A stretch of DNA of 64,000 bases from JANLVI01 sp031363915 (GTDB taxonomy: Bacteria > Vulcanimicrobiota > Vulcanimicrobiia > Vulcanimicrobiales > Vulcanimicrobiaceae), in NCBI GenBank assembly GCA_031363915.1, contig JANLVI010000031.1, forward strand, positions 116,880 to 180,879, in the 5' to 3' direction. Positions 1 through 8,280 of the stretch are shown here, piece after piece. Position 1 is the first letter of the stretch. Every line of letters starts with the position of its first letter. A program made the translations under genes and the position numbers. Under the pieces are notes generated by a model that was not told the origin of the DNA, ran no database searches, and saw nothing but the letters and a program-made list of their open reading frames with translations.

Positions 1-197
1 TCGAGACGGTCGTCCCGGTGCTGGACCTCGCGCTCGGCGACATCATCTGCAACGAGATCACGGACGTGCTGCTCGCGGATAACGTCAAAGCACGGGTCCT
101 CAACGCGGACGGTAGCTACGAGCGCCGCGGCATCTTGCCGGGCGAAAAGCGCGTCGACGCGCAGCAGATCTTCCTCAAACGGCATCAAGCCGTTTAG
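1..197 (+). CDS. ppk1: Polyphosphate kinase 1, C-terminal end (partial)
   Basis: Only the last 64 or so residues are inside the window; the 5' part lies upstream. The frame reads a run containing LADNVKARVL followed by DGSYERR and ends with a Gln-rich tail before TAG. This matches the end of polyphosphate kinase 1, where a conserved stretch about a lobe of the C-terminal phospholipase D-like domain reads DN-x-x-A-x-x-L-x-x-DG-x-Y. The enzyme would make polyphosphate from ATP. The catalytic histidines are outside the window, so activity cannot be judged. The stop overlaps the convergent EVE-domain gene by 4 bases. An unrelated protein with a similar tail is possible but less likely. Confidence 0.75.
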   Translation, partial: ETVVPVLDLALGDIICNEITDVLLADNVKARVLNADGSYERRGILPGEKRVDAQQIFLKRHQAV

Positions 198-652
198 GCA
201 TCCGCGAGCTTCAAAATCGCCTTCCATTGGGCGGGCGTGACGGGCTGAACGGAGAGGCGCGAGCCTTTCTGCACGAGAGGCATGCCGACGAGCGACTTCA
301 TTTCGCGCAGTTCGGGTAGGCCGATGGTGCGCGGGAACGCGCGCTCGAAGGCGACGTCGACCATCTGCCAGATCGGTTTCTCGGGCGTTGCTTTGGGGTC
401 GTGGTAGTCGCTCTTGGGATCGAGCGCGGTGGAGTCGGGATATGCGGTCTTGACGACTTTGCAGATGCCGACGATCCCCGGCGGCTGCACGACGCTGTGA
501 TAGAAGAATCCGAGGTCGCCGATGTGCATCGCGATCATGTTGTTGCGCGCCTGATAGTTGCGCACGCCCGACCACTCCGTGCGTTTCTCTTTTCTGAGGC
601 GCTCGATGCTATACGTTTCGGGTTCGCTTTTAAAGAGCCAGTAATTCGGCAT
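194..652 (-). CDS. EVE domain-containing protein
   Basis: A 152-residue protein that is one EVE domain (PUA/YTH-like fold), beginning MPNYWLFKSEPETYS with the WSGVRNYQARN stretch around residues 27-37. The family includes human THYN1 and binds modified bases in nucleic acid; the cellular role in bacteria is unsettled. I start it at the ATG at 652 because a longer form (from 682) would run through the A-tract and stem of the terminator at 668-705, and homologues begin at MPNYW. It converges on the ppk1 end with a 4-base overlap. Identification is firm, precise function unknown. Confidence 0.88.
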   Translation of the reverse strand: MPNYWLFKSEPETYSIERLRKEKRTEWSGVRNYQARNNMIAMHIGDLGFFYHSVVQPPGIVGICKVVKTAYPDSTALDPKSDYHDPKATPEKPIWQMVDVAFERAFPRTIGLPELREMKSLVGMPLVQKGSRLSVQPVTPAQWKAILKLADA

Positions 653-667
653 CGCGGGTTCTTCGCC

Positions 668-705
668 AAAAAAAAACGACACCCGCCGTAAGGCGAGTGC
701 CGTCG
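668..705 (-). terminator. Rho-independent terminator of the TonB receptor gene
   Basis: On the minus strand a G+C-rich stem (arms about 692-705 and 677-687, small loop, some G-U pairs) is followed directly by nine T residues (668-676 on the plus strand are nine A). It lies 20 bases past the receptor stop codon at 725, the expected place and orientation. Confidence 0.85.
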
Positions 706-724
706 TGGTCGGATCGACTCCTGC

Positions 725-3700
725 CTACAGCTGCTTGGTGAGCAAGAAGCGGAAGGTGCGGAAGTTGATCTGCTGGAGCGCTGCGTAGCGCGGACCGCCC
801 GTGTAGGGAACGACCTGACCTTGCGCGTTGACCGTCGCTTGGAGCAGTTCGTTGCCTTGGCTGTTCAGCGAACGCCCGAGTGCGCTGCCGGTGCTCAAAT
901 TGAGCAGGTTATCGATTGCGAGTTTGAACGTGGTCTGCGGCGCGACGTTGAATTTGACCGTCGAATTGTAGACCACGTAGGCCGGACCGTACGTCGAGTT
1001 GTTGGCCCCTTCGTAATCGGCACCGAGCGCGACGAGCGAATTTTTGAGGCCCGCGTACTGGACTTGCGCGTACGCTTTCGAATACGGAATCGAACCCGAA
1101 CCGTTGACGCTGCCGTCGAGTTGTTTGAGGTTCACGAGGCTCGAGCCGCGGCCGGCGACGTAAACGCTCGTCGGTAGCTGGTCGAGGTATGCGCGCTGGA
1201 AAGTCGTCGAGAGCGCGTAGCCGAAGCCGATGACGGGCGTACGTGCGATGCCGAACTCCAGCCCTTTGCTGCGTAGCAGTGAGGCGTTTTGAATCGACGA
1301 GAGCACGGCGTTCGTCGGGTTATAGAGCGCCTGCGCCGCGGGGTCGAGAACGAGTTGCGTGCGGTTGTTGACGAACGCGTTGTGAACCGTATTGTCGAAC
1401 GCGTCGACCGAAACCAGCGCGCCGCCGCTCAGGCGGAAGTCGCCGCCGAGGTTGTAGGCAACCGTAGTTTCCGGTTTCAGGTTAGGATTGGGATTGCTGA
1501 GCGTGTAGGTGTTGTTATTTGCGCCGTTCGGCAGATCGATGCTTCCGAAACCCGAGATCTGCGATGCGTACGGCGTTGTGATCGAGGAACCGGCCGTGAA
1601 GCGGAGCGAGACGTCGCGGTTGGCGCGGAAGTTGAAGCCGAAATGCGGATCGTAGTGGCTGTAGTTGTTTGTGATCGGAATCAGCGCGACCGGAGCCGAT
1701 GCTTGATTGCCTGCCGCCGCATACTTCGCGAGCACGACCGGATCTTGCGTCTGAGCTTGCGCCTTGTAGTTGGTGAAGTAGTTCCCGAACGCGAATTGCA
1801 GTTTCGGCGTGAGCTGAAGCTGCGCTGTCAGTGCGAGATCGTTCTTCGTGATGATCGTATTGGGGATGTTAATCGACGAACGCGGGATCGAGATCAGCGG
1901 GCAGTTCGGCTGGTAGCCGAGCTTTGCAATCGCTGCGGTGTTCGCTGCGCTGCCCACCGTCGAGGTACAGCCCGTTGGAGGAATGCCGGTATCGCCGGTG
2001 GTCGATGCGGTTTCTTCACGGTTGAAATCGTAGCTGAAACCGTACTGATTATCGCCGACTGGATGGAAGTATTGGAGTGTCACGCCGCGCAGTTTGTCGA
2101 GTTCGGGTTGGCTGAACGGCGTGCCGTAGCCGAATTCCCCGGCATTGCCTTGGACGGTCGGCGTCGTGTAGCAGGGCGCTGCAACCGAACACGCCGGCGC
2201 GGCGCCCGTCGTCTGGAAGTGGTGCGGCGTCGTGTCGTTGCCGACATAACCGGAGTCGGTGGTCGAGGCGACCGAACCGAAGCACGGGCCTTTGGCGCCG
2301 CCTGTGGCTGCCGAGGGCGCGACGAATGCGACCTGGCAGTTCGCGGCGTCGGTCACTTGGAACCAGCCGCCGCCGTTACCGGCGTACTTGTTTTCTTGCG
2401 AACCGTCGATGAAGCGATAAATCTGCGCCGTGTACGGGCGCAGCAGCAACGTGTCATTTTTGATCGACGTACGGAGCTCTGCTGAGAATTGCGGTTCGCT
2501 ATTCTGGATGACGGAGTTCGGGAACCAGCTGTAGACCGGAACTTGCGTGCCGATCGCGCCTTGCGCGTAAGGCGGATTGTAGGTGGAGAGATTGGTGCAC
2601 TGCGCGCCCGCTCCCGGCACCGTGCCGTTGAAGCACTGCGCGATCGTCTGGTAGCCGTTGAAGCTGGCATACGAGCCGCCTTGCGGGCCGTACTGACCCT
2701 GCAGGCCGAGATACTCAAACGACAGCGATGTCGAGTCGGTGAAGTTGAAGCGGATCTTCGCGAGCTCGCCTTCGAGCGTGTAGCGGTTGGTCAGATCGCC
2801 GTACCACTGGTCCAAGCCCGTGTAAAACGGAGCCTGATAGGTACCGGGGGCAGTGAATGTTTTCGCGCCCTGGCGGTTGGCAAGATAGCCGTCCGTCGGT
2901 CCGCGGTAGCCCGAGAAAGATTTCCCGGCAACGAACTGGATTTTATTGTTCGGGGAGTTGACGCCGCCGACGAACGAATATGATGAGCCTTGATAGCCGT
3001 CGACGCCGAGTTCGATGCGTCCGCCGTTCTTCGTGAAGAAGTCGGGGGTGCGCAGGTTGATGGTGCCGATCGCCGATTCGCCGGCGGTTGGGCCGTTGAG
3101 GCCGGCGCCTTTGACGACTTCGACGCTATCGAAGATCGAGGCGACGGCATAATTCGAATTCCAGTTGCCGAAGGTACCGGAACTGAGCGGATGGCCGTCG
3201 ATGTTCACGCGCGTCTCCGTATAGGCCCCACGTGCGACGAAAAACGAGTTGGCGGTCGCGCCGGACGTACGCGAGAGTGTCACGCCGGGAAGCTCCGGGA
3301 CGATGTCCGAGAGGTTGGCGTTCGCGCGATCCTGGATCGTCGCGCTGCCCAGTGTCGAGGTCGCCGTGACGCCATTGTTGATCGGATTGCGCACGACGCT
3401 CGATGAGGTGCGGCCGATCGTTGTGAGTGAGGTGGAACTCGCCTCGGTCATCGTGACGACGATCGAGGTCGACGCGCCGGTCGCGATGGCGACGCCGTTG
3501 GCTTGCGAGCCTTGGAATCCGCCTTTGTTGACGACGATCGAGTAGACGCCGGCGGGGACGGCGAGGGTAAAGCGGCCGTCTTTGCCGCTGGTGGTGGTGT
3601 AATTGGAACCGGTGCTCGTCGCGATCACTTGAGCGTTCGGGAGCGATTGGCCCCGGCTGTCGATAATCGTTCCGGTGAGGGTTCCCGACGCGGTGTTGGC

Positions 3701-3802
3701 TTGGGCAACCTGAGGTGAGCCGGTCGTTGCCGCGCTGACGGGTCCAACGATCGAGGTCGCGCACAGTGCCGAGCAAACCAGCGCGCCGATGAAGTTGCGC
3801 AC
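725..3802 (-). CDS. TonB-dependent receptor with N-terminal carboxypeptidase-regulatory-like domain
   Basis: A 1025-residue outer-membrane receptor. Residues 1-24 form a signal peptide (ends VGPVSA). Residues about 40-115 are a CarboxypepD_reg/beta-sandwich domain (GTLTGTIIDSRGQSLPNAQV). A plug domain follows at about 140-250, with VRNPINNG and VNIDGHPLSSG, and then a long beta-barrel ending in phenylalanine-rich FRFLLTKQL. The family imports siderophores, cobalamin, sugars or peptides using TonB energy; no substrate can be assigned. The start is a GTG with GGAG about 8 bases upstream. The gene stands alone with its own terminator (668-705). No TonB/ExbBD genes are in the window. Confidence 0.92.
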   Translation of the reverse strand: MRNFIGALVCSALCATSIVGPVSAATTGSPQVAQANTASGTLTGTIIDSRGQSLPNAQVIATSTGSNYTTTSGKDGRFTLAVPAGVYSIVVNKGGFQGSQANGVAIATGASTSIVVTMTEASSTSLTTIGRTSSSVVRNPINNGVTATSTLGSATIQDRANANLSDIVPELPGVTLSRTSGATANSFFVARGAYTETRVNIDGHPLSSGTFGNWNSNYAVASIFDSVEVVKGAGLNGPTAGESAIGTINLRTPDFFTKNGGRIELGVDGYQGSSYSFVGGVNSPNNKIQFVAGKSFSGYRGPTDGYLANRQGAKTFTAPGTYQAPFYTGLDQWYGDLTNRYTLEGELAKIRFNFTDSTSLSFEYLGLQGQYGPQGGSYASFNGYQTIAQCFNGTVPGAGAQCTNLSTYNPPYAQGAIGTQVPVYSWFPNSVIQNSEPQFSAELRTSIKNDTLLLRPYTAQIYRFIDGSQENKYAGNGGGWFQVTDAANCQVAFVAPSAATGGAKGPCFGSVASTTDSGYVGNDTTPHHFQTTGAAPACSVAAPCYTTPTVQGNAGEFGYGTPFSQPELDKLRGVTLQYFHPVGDNQYGFSYDFNREETASTTGDTGIPPTGCTSTVGSAANTAAIAKLGYQPNCPLISIPRSSINIPNTIITKNDLALTAQLQLTPKLQFAFGNYFTNYKAQAQTQDPVVLAKYAAAGNQASAPVALIPITNNYSHYDPHFGFNFRANRDVSLRFTAGSSITTPYASQISGFGSIDLPNGANNNTYTLSNPNPNLKPETTVAYNLGGDFRLSGGALVSVDAFDNTVHNAFVNNRTQLVLDPAAQALYNPTNAVLSSIQNASLLRSKGLEFGIARTPVIGFGYALSTTFQRAYLDQLPTSVYVAGRGSSLVNLKQLDGSVNGSGSIPYSKAYAQVQYAGLKNSLVALGADYEGANNSTYGPAYVVYNSTVKFNVAPQTTFKLAIDNLLNLSTGSALGRSLNSQGNELLQATVNAQGQVVPYTGGPRYAALQQINFRTFRFLLTKQL

Positions 3803-3976
3803 GAAAAAGTTCTCCTACGTTATGGATGGCCGCAGAGTGGGCCGCGTAGACCGTACCGGACCGAACTTAAGAACCATTTAAGAAAAAGATTAAAACTCAA
3901 GAAATTCTTAAGTCGAGTGGGCCGCAGGCAAATTGCCCCTCCGACCACTGCGGCGCTCCATGCCAATCCGATCTGG

Positions 3977-3982
3977 TATACT
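3977..3982 (+). promoter_or_regulatory. Putative -10 element for a leaderless cupin transcript
   Basis: TATACT sits 6 bases before the ATG at 3989. With normal -10 to start-site spacing, transcription would begin at or next to the A of the ATG. No Shine-Dalgarno sequence and no good -35 are visible, so a leaderless mRNA is suggested. Confidence 0.4.
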
Positions 3983-3988
3983 GCCTGC

Positions 3989-4474
3989 ATGGAAAAACGG
4001 ATCGTGCGCCGAGACGGCGATGGTTGGAGCGACACACCGGTCGCCGGGTATACCGGCGGCGCACCCGGCACGGTCGAACGGCACACCCTCATCGGCGAAC
4101 GTAAGAACGACCCGGCGCAGTCGGGGCCGGCGCTGGAACTGCGATATTTCCGTCTTGCCGCAGGCGCTGCGAGCCGCCTCGAACGCCACGAGCACGAACA
4201 TTACGTCATCATCGGCGAAGGCCGCGGACACGTGTTCATTGACGGACGCCTCTCCGAGGTCGAGCAACATGACGTCGTGTATGTCGCCGCGCTCGAAGCG
4301 CACCAGTTCGTCAATGCAGGCGACGCGCCGTTCGGGTTTTTCTGCGTCGTCACGGCGGCGCGCGATATCTCGCAGGCCCTCACGCCAGGTGAGATCGCCG
4401 CGATCGTGGCCTCGCCTGCCGGCGCGATCGTGCAGCCCGAAGGTCAGCCGCGTCCGCGATTCGAGCGCGTCTAG
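3989..4474 (+). CDS. Cupin domain-containing protein
   Basis: A 161-residue single-domain cupin. The metal-site motif H-x-H-(x)-E appears in the stretch around RHEHEHYVIIGEGRGHVF, and the second motif lies near AALEAHQFVNAGDAPFGFF. Cupins of this size bind a divalent metal and act as dioxygenases, isomerases or sensors; no substrate is evident. Homology starts at MEKRIVRRDGDGW, so the ATG at 3989 is preferred over an in-frame upstream start at 3917. A -10-like TATACT lies just before it. The stop overlaps the convergent thioesterase gene by 4 bases. Confidence 0.8.
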   Translation: MEKRIVRRDGDGWSDTPVAGYTGGAPGTVERHTLIGERKNDPAQSGPALELRYFRLAAGAASRLERHEHEHYVIIGEGRGHVFIDGRLSEVEQHDVVYVAALEAHQFVNAGDAPFGFFCVVTAARDISQALTPGEIAAIVASPAGAIVQPEGQPRPRFERV

Positions 4475-4917
4475 AGCAAAGGCGCGAGCGCCGCGCGCTG
4501 CGCGTCGCTCCACGGAACACCGCGTTCGCCGTCGCTGCCGACCGCGGCCACCTGTCCGATCGAGCGCAGATCCGGCGCGTCGCCAGCGCCGGTGATCGCA
4601 TGTTCGAGTACCATGCTCGAACGTCCGAGCGATGCGAGACGCGTCCACACTTTGAGCGGCTCGTCGTAGTAGAGCGGCTTGACGAACTGCATGCTGATCT
4701 CGACGGCTAGATGCATGAAGTGCATCGGGCCGTGTTTTTCGGGATCGTGCGCGGATTCGAGAAAGCTCGCTCGCGCGAATTCGAAATAGATCGGGTAGCT
4801 GACGTTGCTCACGTGCAGGTACGCGTCGGTTTCGCAAAATCGCGGGCGAAAGTCGACGGCGTGCGAAAACGAACGTAGCCACTCCGCCTCGCCGCCCTTA
4901 GGAAAGAGCGTCAGCAC
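4471..4917 (-). CDS. Acyl-CoA thioesterase, YbgC/4HBT hotdog family
   Basis: A 148-residue hotdog-fold protein. The family signature is seen as CETDAYLHVSNVSYPIYFE at residues 28-46, with the usual catalytic Asp at position 31, followed by the long alpha helix and the strand EISMQFVKPLYYDEPLKVWT. Such enzymes hydrolyse small or medium acyl-CoA or hydroxybenzoyl-CoA thioesters. Substrate cannot be read from sequence. The next gene upstream on the same strand, glutaredoxin, ends 5 bases away, so it may be the last gene of the bolA-grx run. Confidence 0.85.
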   Translation of the reverse strand: MLTLFPKGGEAEWLRSFSHAVDFRPRFCETDAYLHVSNVSYPIYFEFARASFLESAHDPEKHGPMHFMHLAVEISMQFVKPLYYDEPLKVWTRLASLGRSSMVLEHAITGAGDAPDLRSIGQVAAVGSDGERGVPWSDAQRAALAPLL

Positions 4918-4922
4918 CGCGC

Positions 4923-5276
4923 TTAGCGGAGCTGAATGCTCGGCGTCACGCCTTTGCCGGCAAACGCTTCTTCAAGCACCTTCTTGAGTTCGCCGTTCTC
5001 GGCCATCGGCGTGAGGATATCGGTGTCGCCGTAGAATTTGCCGTTGATGAACACTTTGGGAAGCGTCGGCCAGTCGGTCATGTCCGCGAGAGCTTGCCGT
5101 TTGTTCATGTCTTCGAGCACGTCGACGACTTCGAACGGGTAGCCGAAGCTGTTGAAAAACTGAATCGTCTCGGCCGTGAATCCACAGCGCGGCGCGTCTT
5201 TGGTGCCCTTGCCGTACACGAGGATGGTGTTGGCGGAGACTTCGTTTTCGATCTGTGATTTGAGCGCGTCGGGCAT
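4923..5276 (-). CDS. grxD: Grx4-type monothiol glutaredoxin with CGFT active site
   Basis: A 117-residue monothiol glutaredoxin that carries or delivers [2Fe-2S] clusters with glutathione. The family pattern KGTKDAPRCGFT occupies residues 23-34, WPTLPKVFINGKFYGDTDIL follows. The active site reads C31-G-F-T where nearly all members have CGFS, a conservative Ser to Thr change. In the glutathione-binding loop the usual GG(C/S)D is GDTD. It lies 4 bases downstream of bolA, its standard partner, so the pair likely works in iron-sulfur trafficking. Confidence 0.92.
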   Translation of the reverse strand: MPDALKSQIENEVSANTILVYGKGTKDAPRCGFTAETIQFFNSFGYPFEVVDVLEDMNKRQALADMTDWPTLPKVFINGKFYGDTDILTPMAENGELKKVLEEAFAGKGVTPSIQLR

Positions 5277-5280
5277 GCGA

Positions 5281-5514
5281 TTACTCCAAGATAGCGGTTT
5301 TGATTTCGAGGGCGTGGATCCGGCCGTCGTTCCGGGCGGCTTTGAGCGCGCCTTCGACCATGCGGTGGCGGTCCATCAGCGACTTGCCGGCGAACGCCTT
5401 CGAGGCTACAGACACGTTGAAATGATCCATGGTGCCATTGCGGTCCACGATCATTATTTGGGCGTCGGGCATGATCGCGCGGATCATGCCAACCATGGTG
5501 GTTTCGTCGATCAA
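5281..5514 (-). CDS. bolA: BolA family protein
   Basis: A 77-residue BolA protein. The pattern HFNVSVASKAFAGKSLMDRH at residues 31-50, then RIHALEIKT near the C-terminus, is the class-II KH-like BolA fold. BolA proteins form a cluster-bridged heterodimer with monothiol glutaredoxins; the candidate histidine ligands are H31 and H50. The gene directly precedes grxD with a 4-base gap on the same strand. The N-terminus is short, as in the YrbA/IbaG-like group. Confidence 0.9.
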   Translation of the reverse strand: MIDETTMVGMIRAIMPDAQIMIVDRNGTMDHFNVSVASKAFAGKSLMDRHRMVEGALKAARNDGRIHALEIKTAILE

Positions 5515-5524
5515 AGGTGGTTCC

Positions 5525-5761
5525 TTAGGACTGCAGGGGGATCGAGCTGCGGCGCACCGTCTCGATCACGCCTTTGGTTTCGCGCAGCGTTTCGGGTAAG
5601 TTCGGAGCCGCGCGCTCGAGAATCTTCACGGCGCCTGCCGCGAGTACAATACCCGCAACCCCGAAGAGGATGGCCGGGATGCCGTCGAGCCGGAATTGCT
5701 TCCCGATACGCACCCGCGAGGCGCGCATGACTTTGGCCGGAAGCGCGAGGAAATTCTTCAT
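5525..5761 (-). CDS. Small membrane protein of unknown function
   Basis: A 78-residue protein starting MKNFLALPAKVMRAS, with one clear membrane segment (about residues 30-48, IPAILFGVAGIVLAAGAVKI) between two basic/amphipathic tails. No family recognised. It precedes bolA by 10 bases on the same strand and probably heads the bolA-grxD run. I chose the ATG at 5761 rather than the longer 5842 start, which would overlap the divergent acyl-CoA synthetase gene. Confidence 0.6.
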   Translation of the reverse strand: MKNFLALPAKVMRASRVRIGKQFRLDGIPAILFGVAGIVLAAGAVKILERAAPNLPETLRETKGVIETVRRSSIPLQS

Positions 5762-5791
5762 CGTGAAAGAGCGGGTGCGCTCCGTTCGGCG

Positions 5792-5797
5792 GATAAT
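5792..5797 (+). promoter_or_regulatory. Putative -10 element before acyl-CoA synthetase
   Basis: GATAAT lies 8 bases upstream of the ATG at 5806 with no Shine-Dalgarno sequence between, consistent with a leaderless or near-leaderless transcript. Confidence 0.35.
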
Positions 5798-5805
5798 CCT
5801 CGCGC

Positions 5806-7416
5806 ATGGCTGATTCCGCGTTTCGGTGGGACGTCCCATCATCGTTCAACTTTGCTCGCGACGTCATCGATGCGCTCGGGATCGAAGACCGCCTCGGACT
5901 CGTTTTCGTGAATACGGCAGGCGCGAAGACCGAGTACACCTTCGGCCAGATCGCCGATGCCTCGCAACGCTGGGCCGCCGTCCTGCGCGATGCCGGCGTC
6001 AAGAAAGGCGACCGCGTCATCATCGTCTTGCCCAAGGTGCCGGATTGGCTCTTCGCCATGACGGCGCTCCTGCGCATCGGGGCGGTCGCCGTACCCGGCG
6101 CGGAACAGTTGCGCGCGAAGGACATGGCATTCCGCGCAAGCCATAGCGGTGCAACGACCGTGATCGCACATCAGATGAACGTCGCGGAAATCGAAACGAT
6201 GCGCGCGGACTCGCCGACGATCGAACGCTGGCTTGTCAGCGGTGGAGCCGCCGAGGGCTGGCTTGCGGTGGATCCCCTGGTTTCCGCCGCGACCCCGTGG
6301 CTAGGCGAACCGACCGTTGCTGAGGACATGGCGTATATCGTTTACACCAGCGGCACAACGAAAGATCCCAAAGGCGTCGTTCACAACGTCGCCTACACCT
6401 ACGCGAAGCGCATGCAAGCCGCGCACTGGTTTGATGTGAAGCCGACGGACCTCGTATGGTCGACGGCCGGCACCGGCTGGGCGAAGTCGCTTTGGAACGT
6501 GTTGCTCGGGCCCTGGTCGTGTGGAGCCCCGATCGTCTTGCACGAGGGCGGCTTCAAACCCGAAGAGCGCATGGACATGATCCGCGATCTCGGCGTGACC
6601 GTGCTCTGCCAAGCGCCGACGGAATACCGATTACTTGCAAAACTTCCGGACCTCGGGACGCGCTGGCGGTTGCCGCTCTTGCGCCACTGCGTCTCCGCGG
6701 GTGAACCGCTCAATCCCGAAGTGTTGCTGCTGTGGAAAGACGCCTTCGGCCTAACGATCCTCGACGGCTACGGCCAGACCGAGAACTCGCTGCTCGTCGC
6801 AAACGCGCCGGGCATGGACGTTCGTCCCGGGTCGATGGGCAAACCGACGCCCGGTCACGACATCGCGGTCGTCGATGCCGACGGCAATGTCTGCGAACCG
6901 GGCGAAGTCGGCGACATCGGTTTGCGCGGCAAACCGCCCACGCTCTTTGCCGGCTATTATAAGAATGACGAAGAGACGCGCAATTCGCACCGTGGCGAAT
7001 GGTACCTCACCGGTGACCGCGCGCAAGTCGATGACGACGGCTACTTTTGGTTCGTCGGTCGCGCCGACGATGTCATCTCATCGGGCGCGTACCGCATCGG
7101 ACCATTCGAAGTCGAGAGCGCGCTGCTCGAGCATCCGGCCGTCGCTGAATCTGCCGTCGTCGGATCGCCCGATCCCGACCGCGGCAATATCGTCAAAGCG
7201 TTTGTGGTCCTGCGCCCGGGATACGAACCCTCAGCCGCCCTCACCAAAGAGCTGCAAACACATTGCAAAACGGTGACGGCCCCGTATAAATATCCGCGCG
7301 AGATCGAGTATATCGCCGAATTGCCAAAGACGCGCTCGGGAAAAATTCGGCGCGTCGAGTTGCGCCAAGCAGAACTCAAGAAGAAAGGCGCAACCGCTGC
7401 CAGCGGTTTTGTTTAG
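5806..7416 (+). CDS. AMP-forming acyl-CoA synthetase (medium-chain type)
   Basis: A 536-residue member of the adenylate-forming superfamily that activates a carboxylic acid with ATP and loads it onto CoA. The AMP-binding P-loop YTSGTTKDPKG is at residues 180-190. DGYGQTE (adenine site), YLTGDRA and the hinge GRADDVISSGAYRIGP follow, and the catalytic lysine lies in PKTRSGKIRR near the C-terminus. The AGTGWAKSLWN segment is typical of the ACSM/medium-chain and MbcS-like acyl-CoA synthetases rather than strict acetyl-CoA synthetase. Substrate is unknown. It is transcribed away from the bolA run. Confidence 0.88.
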   Translation: MADSAFRWDVPSSFNFARDVIDALGIEDRLGLVFVNTAGAKTEYTFGQIADASQRWAAVLRDAGVKKGDRVIIVLPKVPDWLFAMTALLRIGAVAVPGAEQLRAKDMAFRASHSGATTVIAHQMNVAEIETMRADSPTIERWLVSGGAAEGWLAVDPLVSAATPWLGEPTVAEDMAYIVYTSGTTKDPKGVVHNVAYTYAKRMQAAHWFDVKPTDLVWSTAGTGWAKSLWNVLLGPWSCGAPIVLHEGGFKPEERMDMIRDLGVTVLCQAPTEYRLLAKLPDLGTRWRLPLLRHCVSAGEPLNPEVLLLWKDAFGLTILDGYGQTENSLLVANAPGMDVRPGSMGKPTPGHDIAVVDADGNVCEPGEVGDIGLRGKPPTLFAGYYKNDEETRNSHRGEWYLTGDRAQVDDDGYFWFVGRADDVISSGAYRIGPFEVESALLEHPAVAESAVVGSPDPDRGNIVKAFVVLRPGYEPSAALTKELQTHCKTVTAPYKYPREIEYIAELPKTRSGKIRRVELRQAELKKKGATAASGFV

Positions 7417-7503
7417 TTCGCTTACGATCGCCGCGTTTCTCGCGCTCTTCGGCGGTCGACGCGCTCGGAAACAACGGGGCTTTGTTACGGGTACACGGTT
7501 CAC

Positions 7504-8280
7504 GTGAGCATGACTGAGCCGCCCCGTCCGCCCGCGAGCGAGCCCTACGTCCCACCGGCGGATGCCGTCGATGTGCCGTTTCGCGAGACGGCACCGATCG
7601 ATCCGGCGAGTGGGGCGGCCGCTCACGGGACGATCGTCGAATCGGCTGCGCCCGCGTCGGTCCCGGCAAAACCGCTACGCGTGTTCGGCAACCCCGTCTC
7701 GTATGTCATGCGCCGATTCGCCGCGAGCTCGATCGATCTTGTGCTCGGCTCGTTTGTTGTGACCTGGCTGCTGTACGGGATCATCGCTGTCAATCCGCTC
7801 ACCGGGCTGCCGACGAATACCGAAGGCGGATTCGATTCAACATTCGCGATGGGCATCGGCATCGCGTTGCTCTACGTTTTTCTTGCCGAAGCGATCTTCG
7901 GCACGACGCTCGGCAAACTCGCACTCGGTCTGCACGTGTATTCCAGCAAAGGCAACTTCGTCGGTCTTGCGCGTTCGTTCATTCGCAGTTTGCTGCGGCC
8001 GATCGATCTGCTCGTCGTCGGTGCGCTCTTGGCCCTCGCACCGGGGCATCGCCGGCTCGGCGATCTATTCGGCGGCACCGTCGTCGCGCAGAGTCCGCTG
8101 CGCGGTGTCGCGCCGGTCATCGGCTGGATCGGCATCATAGCCGTCGCGGCGCTGCCATTTATTTTTGACGGCGGTCTGCGATTCTTCATCGTCCTCGCGG
8201 CATTTGCGCAATTCGTCCCGCATCTCATCAGCGGCGCAATCGCCGGCCTTGGCGGACTGCTCGCAAGCCCGCACGCCTGA
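7504..8280 (+). CDS. RDD family membrane protein
   Basis: A 258-residue protein with a Pro/Ala-rich cytoplasmic N-terminus (about 1-60), then the RDD domain: VMRRFAASSIDLVLGSFVV (with the R and D), a second segment near AMGIGIALLYVFLAEAIFG, and GTTLGKLALGLHV...FIRSLLRPIDLLVVGALLAL, then another hydrophobic pair at the C-terminus. RDD proteins are poorly understood; some members act in ion exchange. Start is GTG 7504 or ATG 7510. The stop overlaps the next gene's ATG by one base, suggesting co-transcription. Confidence 0.82.
   Translation: MSMTEPPRPPASEPYVPPADAVDVPFRETAPIDPASGAAAHGTIVESAAPASVPAKPLRVFGNPVSYVMRRFAASSIDLVLGSFVVTWLLYGIIAVNPLTGLPTNTEGGFDSTFAMGIGIALLYVFLAEAIFGTTLGKLALGLHVYSSKGNFVGLARSFIRSLLRPIDLLVVGALLALAPGHRRLGDLFGGTVVAQSPLRGVAPVIGWIGIIAVAALPFIFDGGLRFFIVLAAFAQFVPHLISGAIAGLGGLLASPHA

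Noticed and set aside
1289..2485. 398-codon plus-strand open frame opposite the TonB receptor
   Set aside because: Arg/Val/Glu-rich composition of an antisense shadow; the minus frame has signal peptide, plug and barrel.
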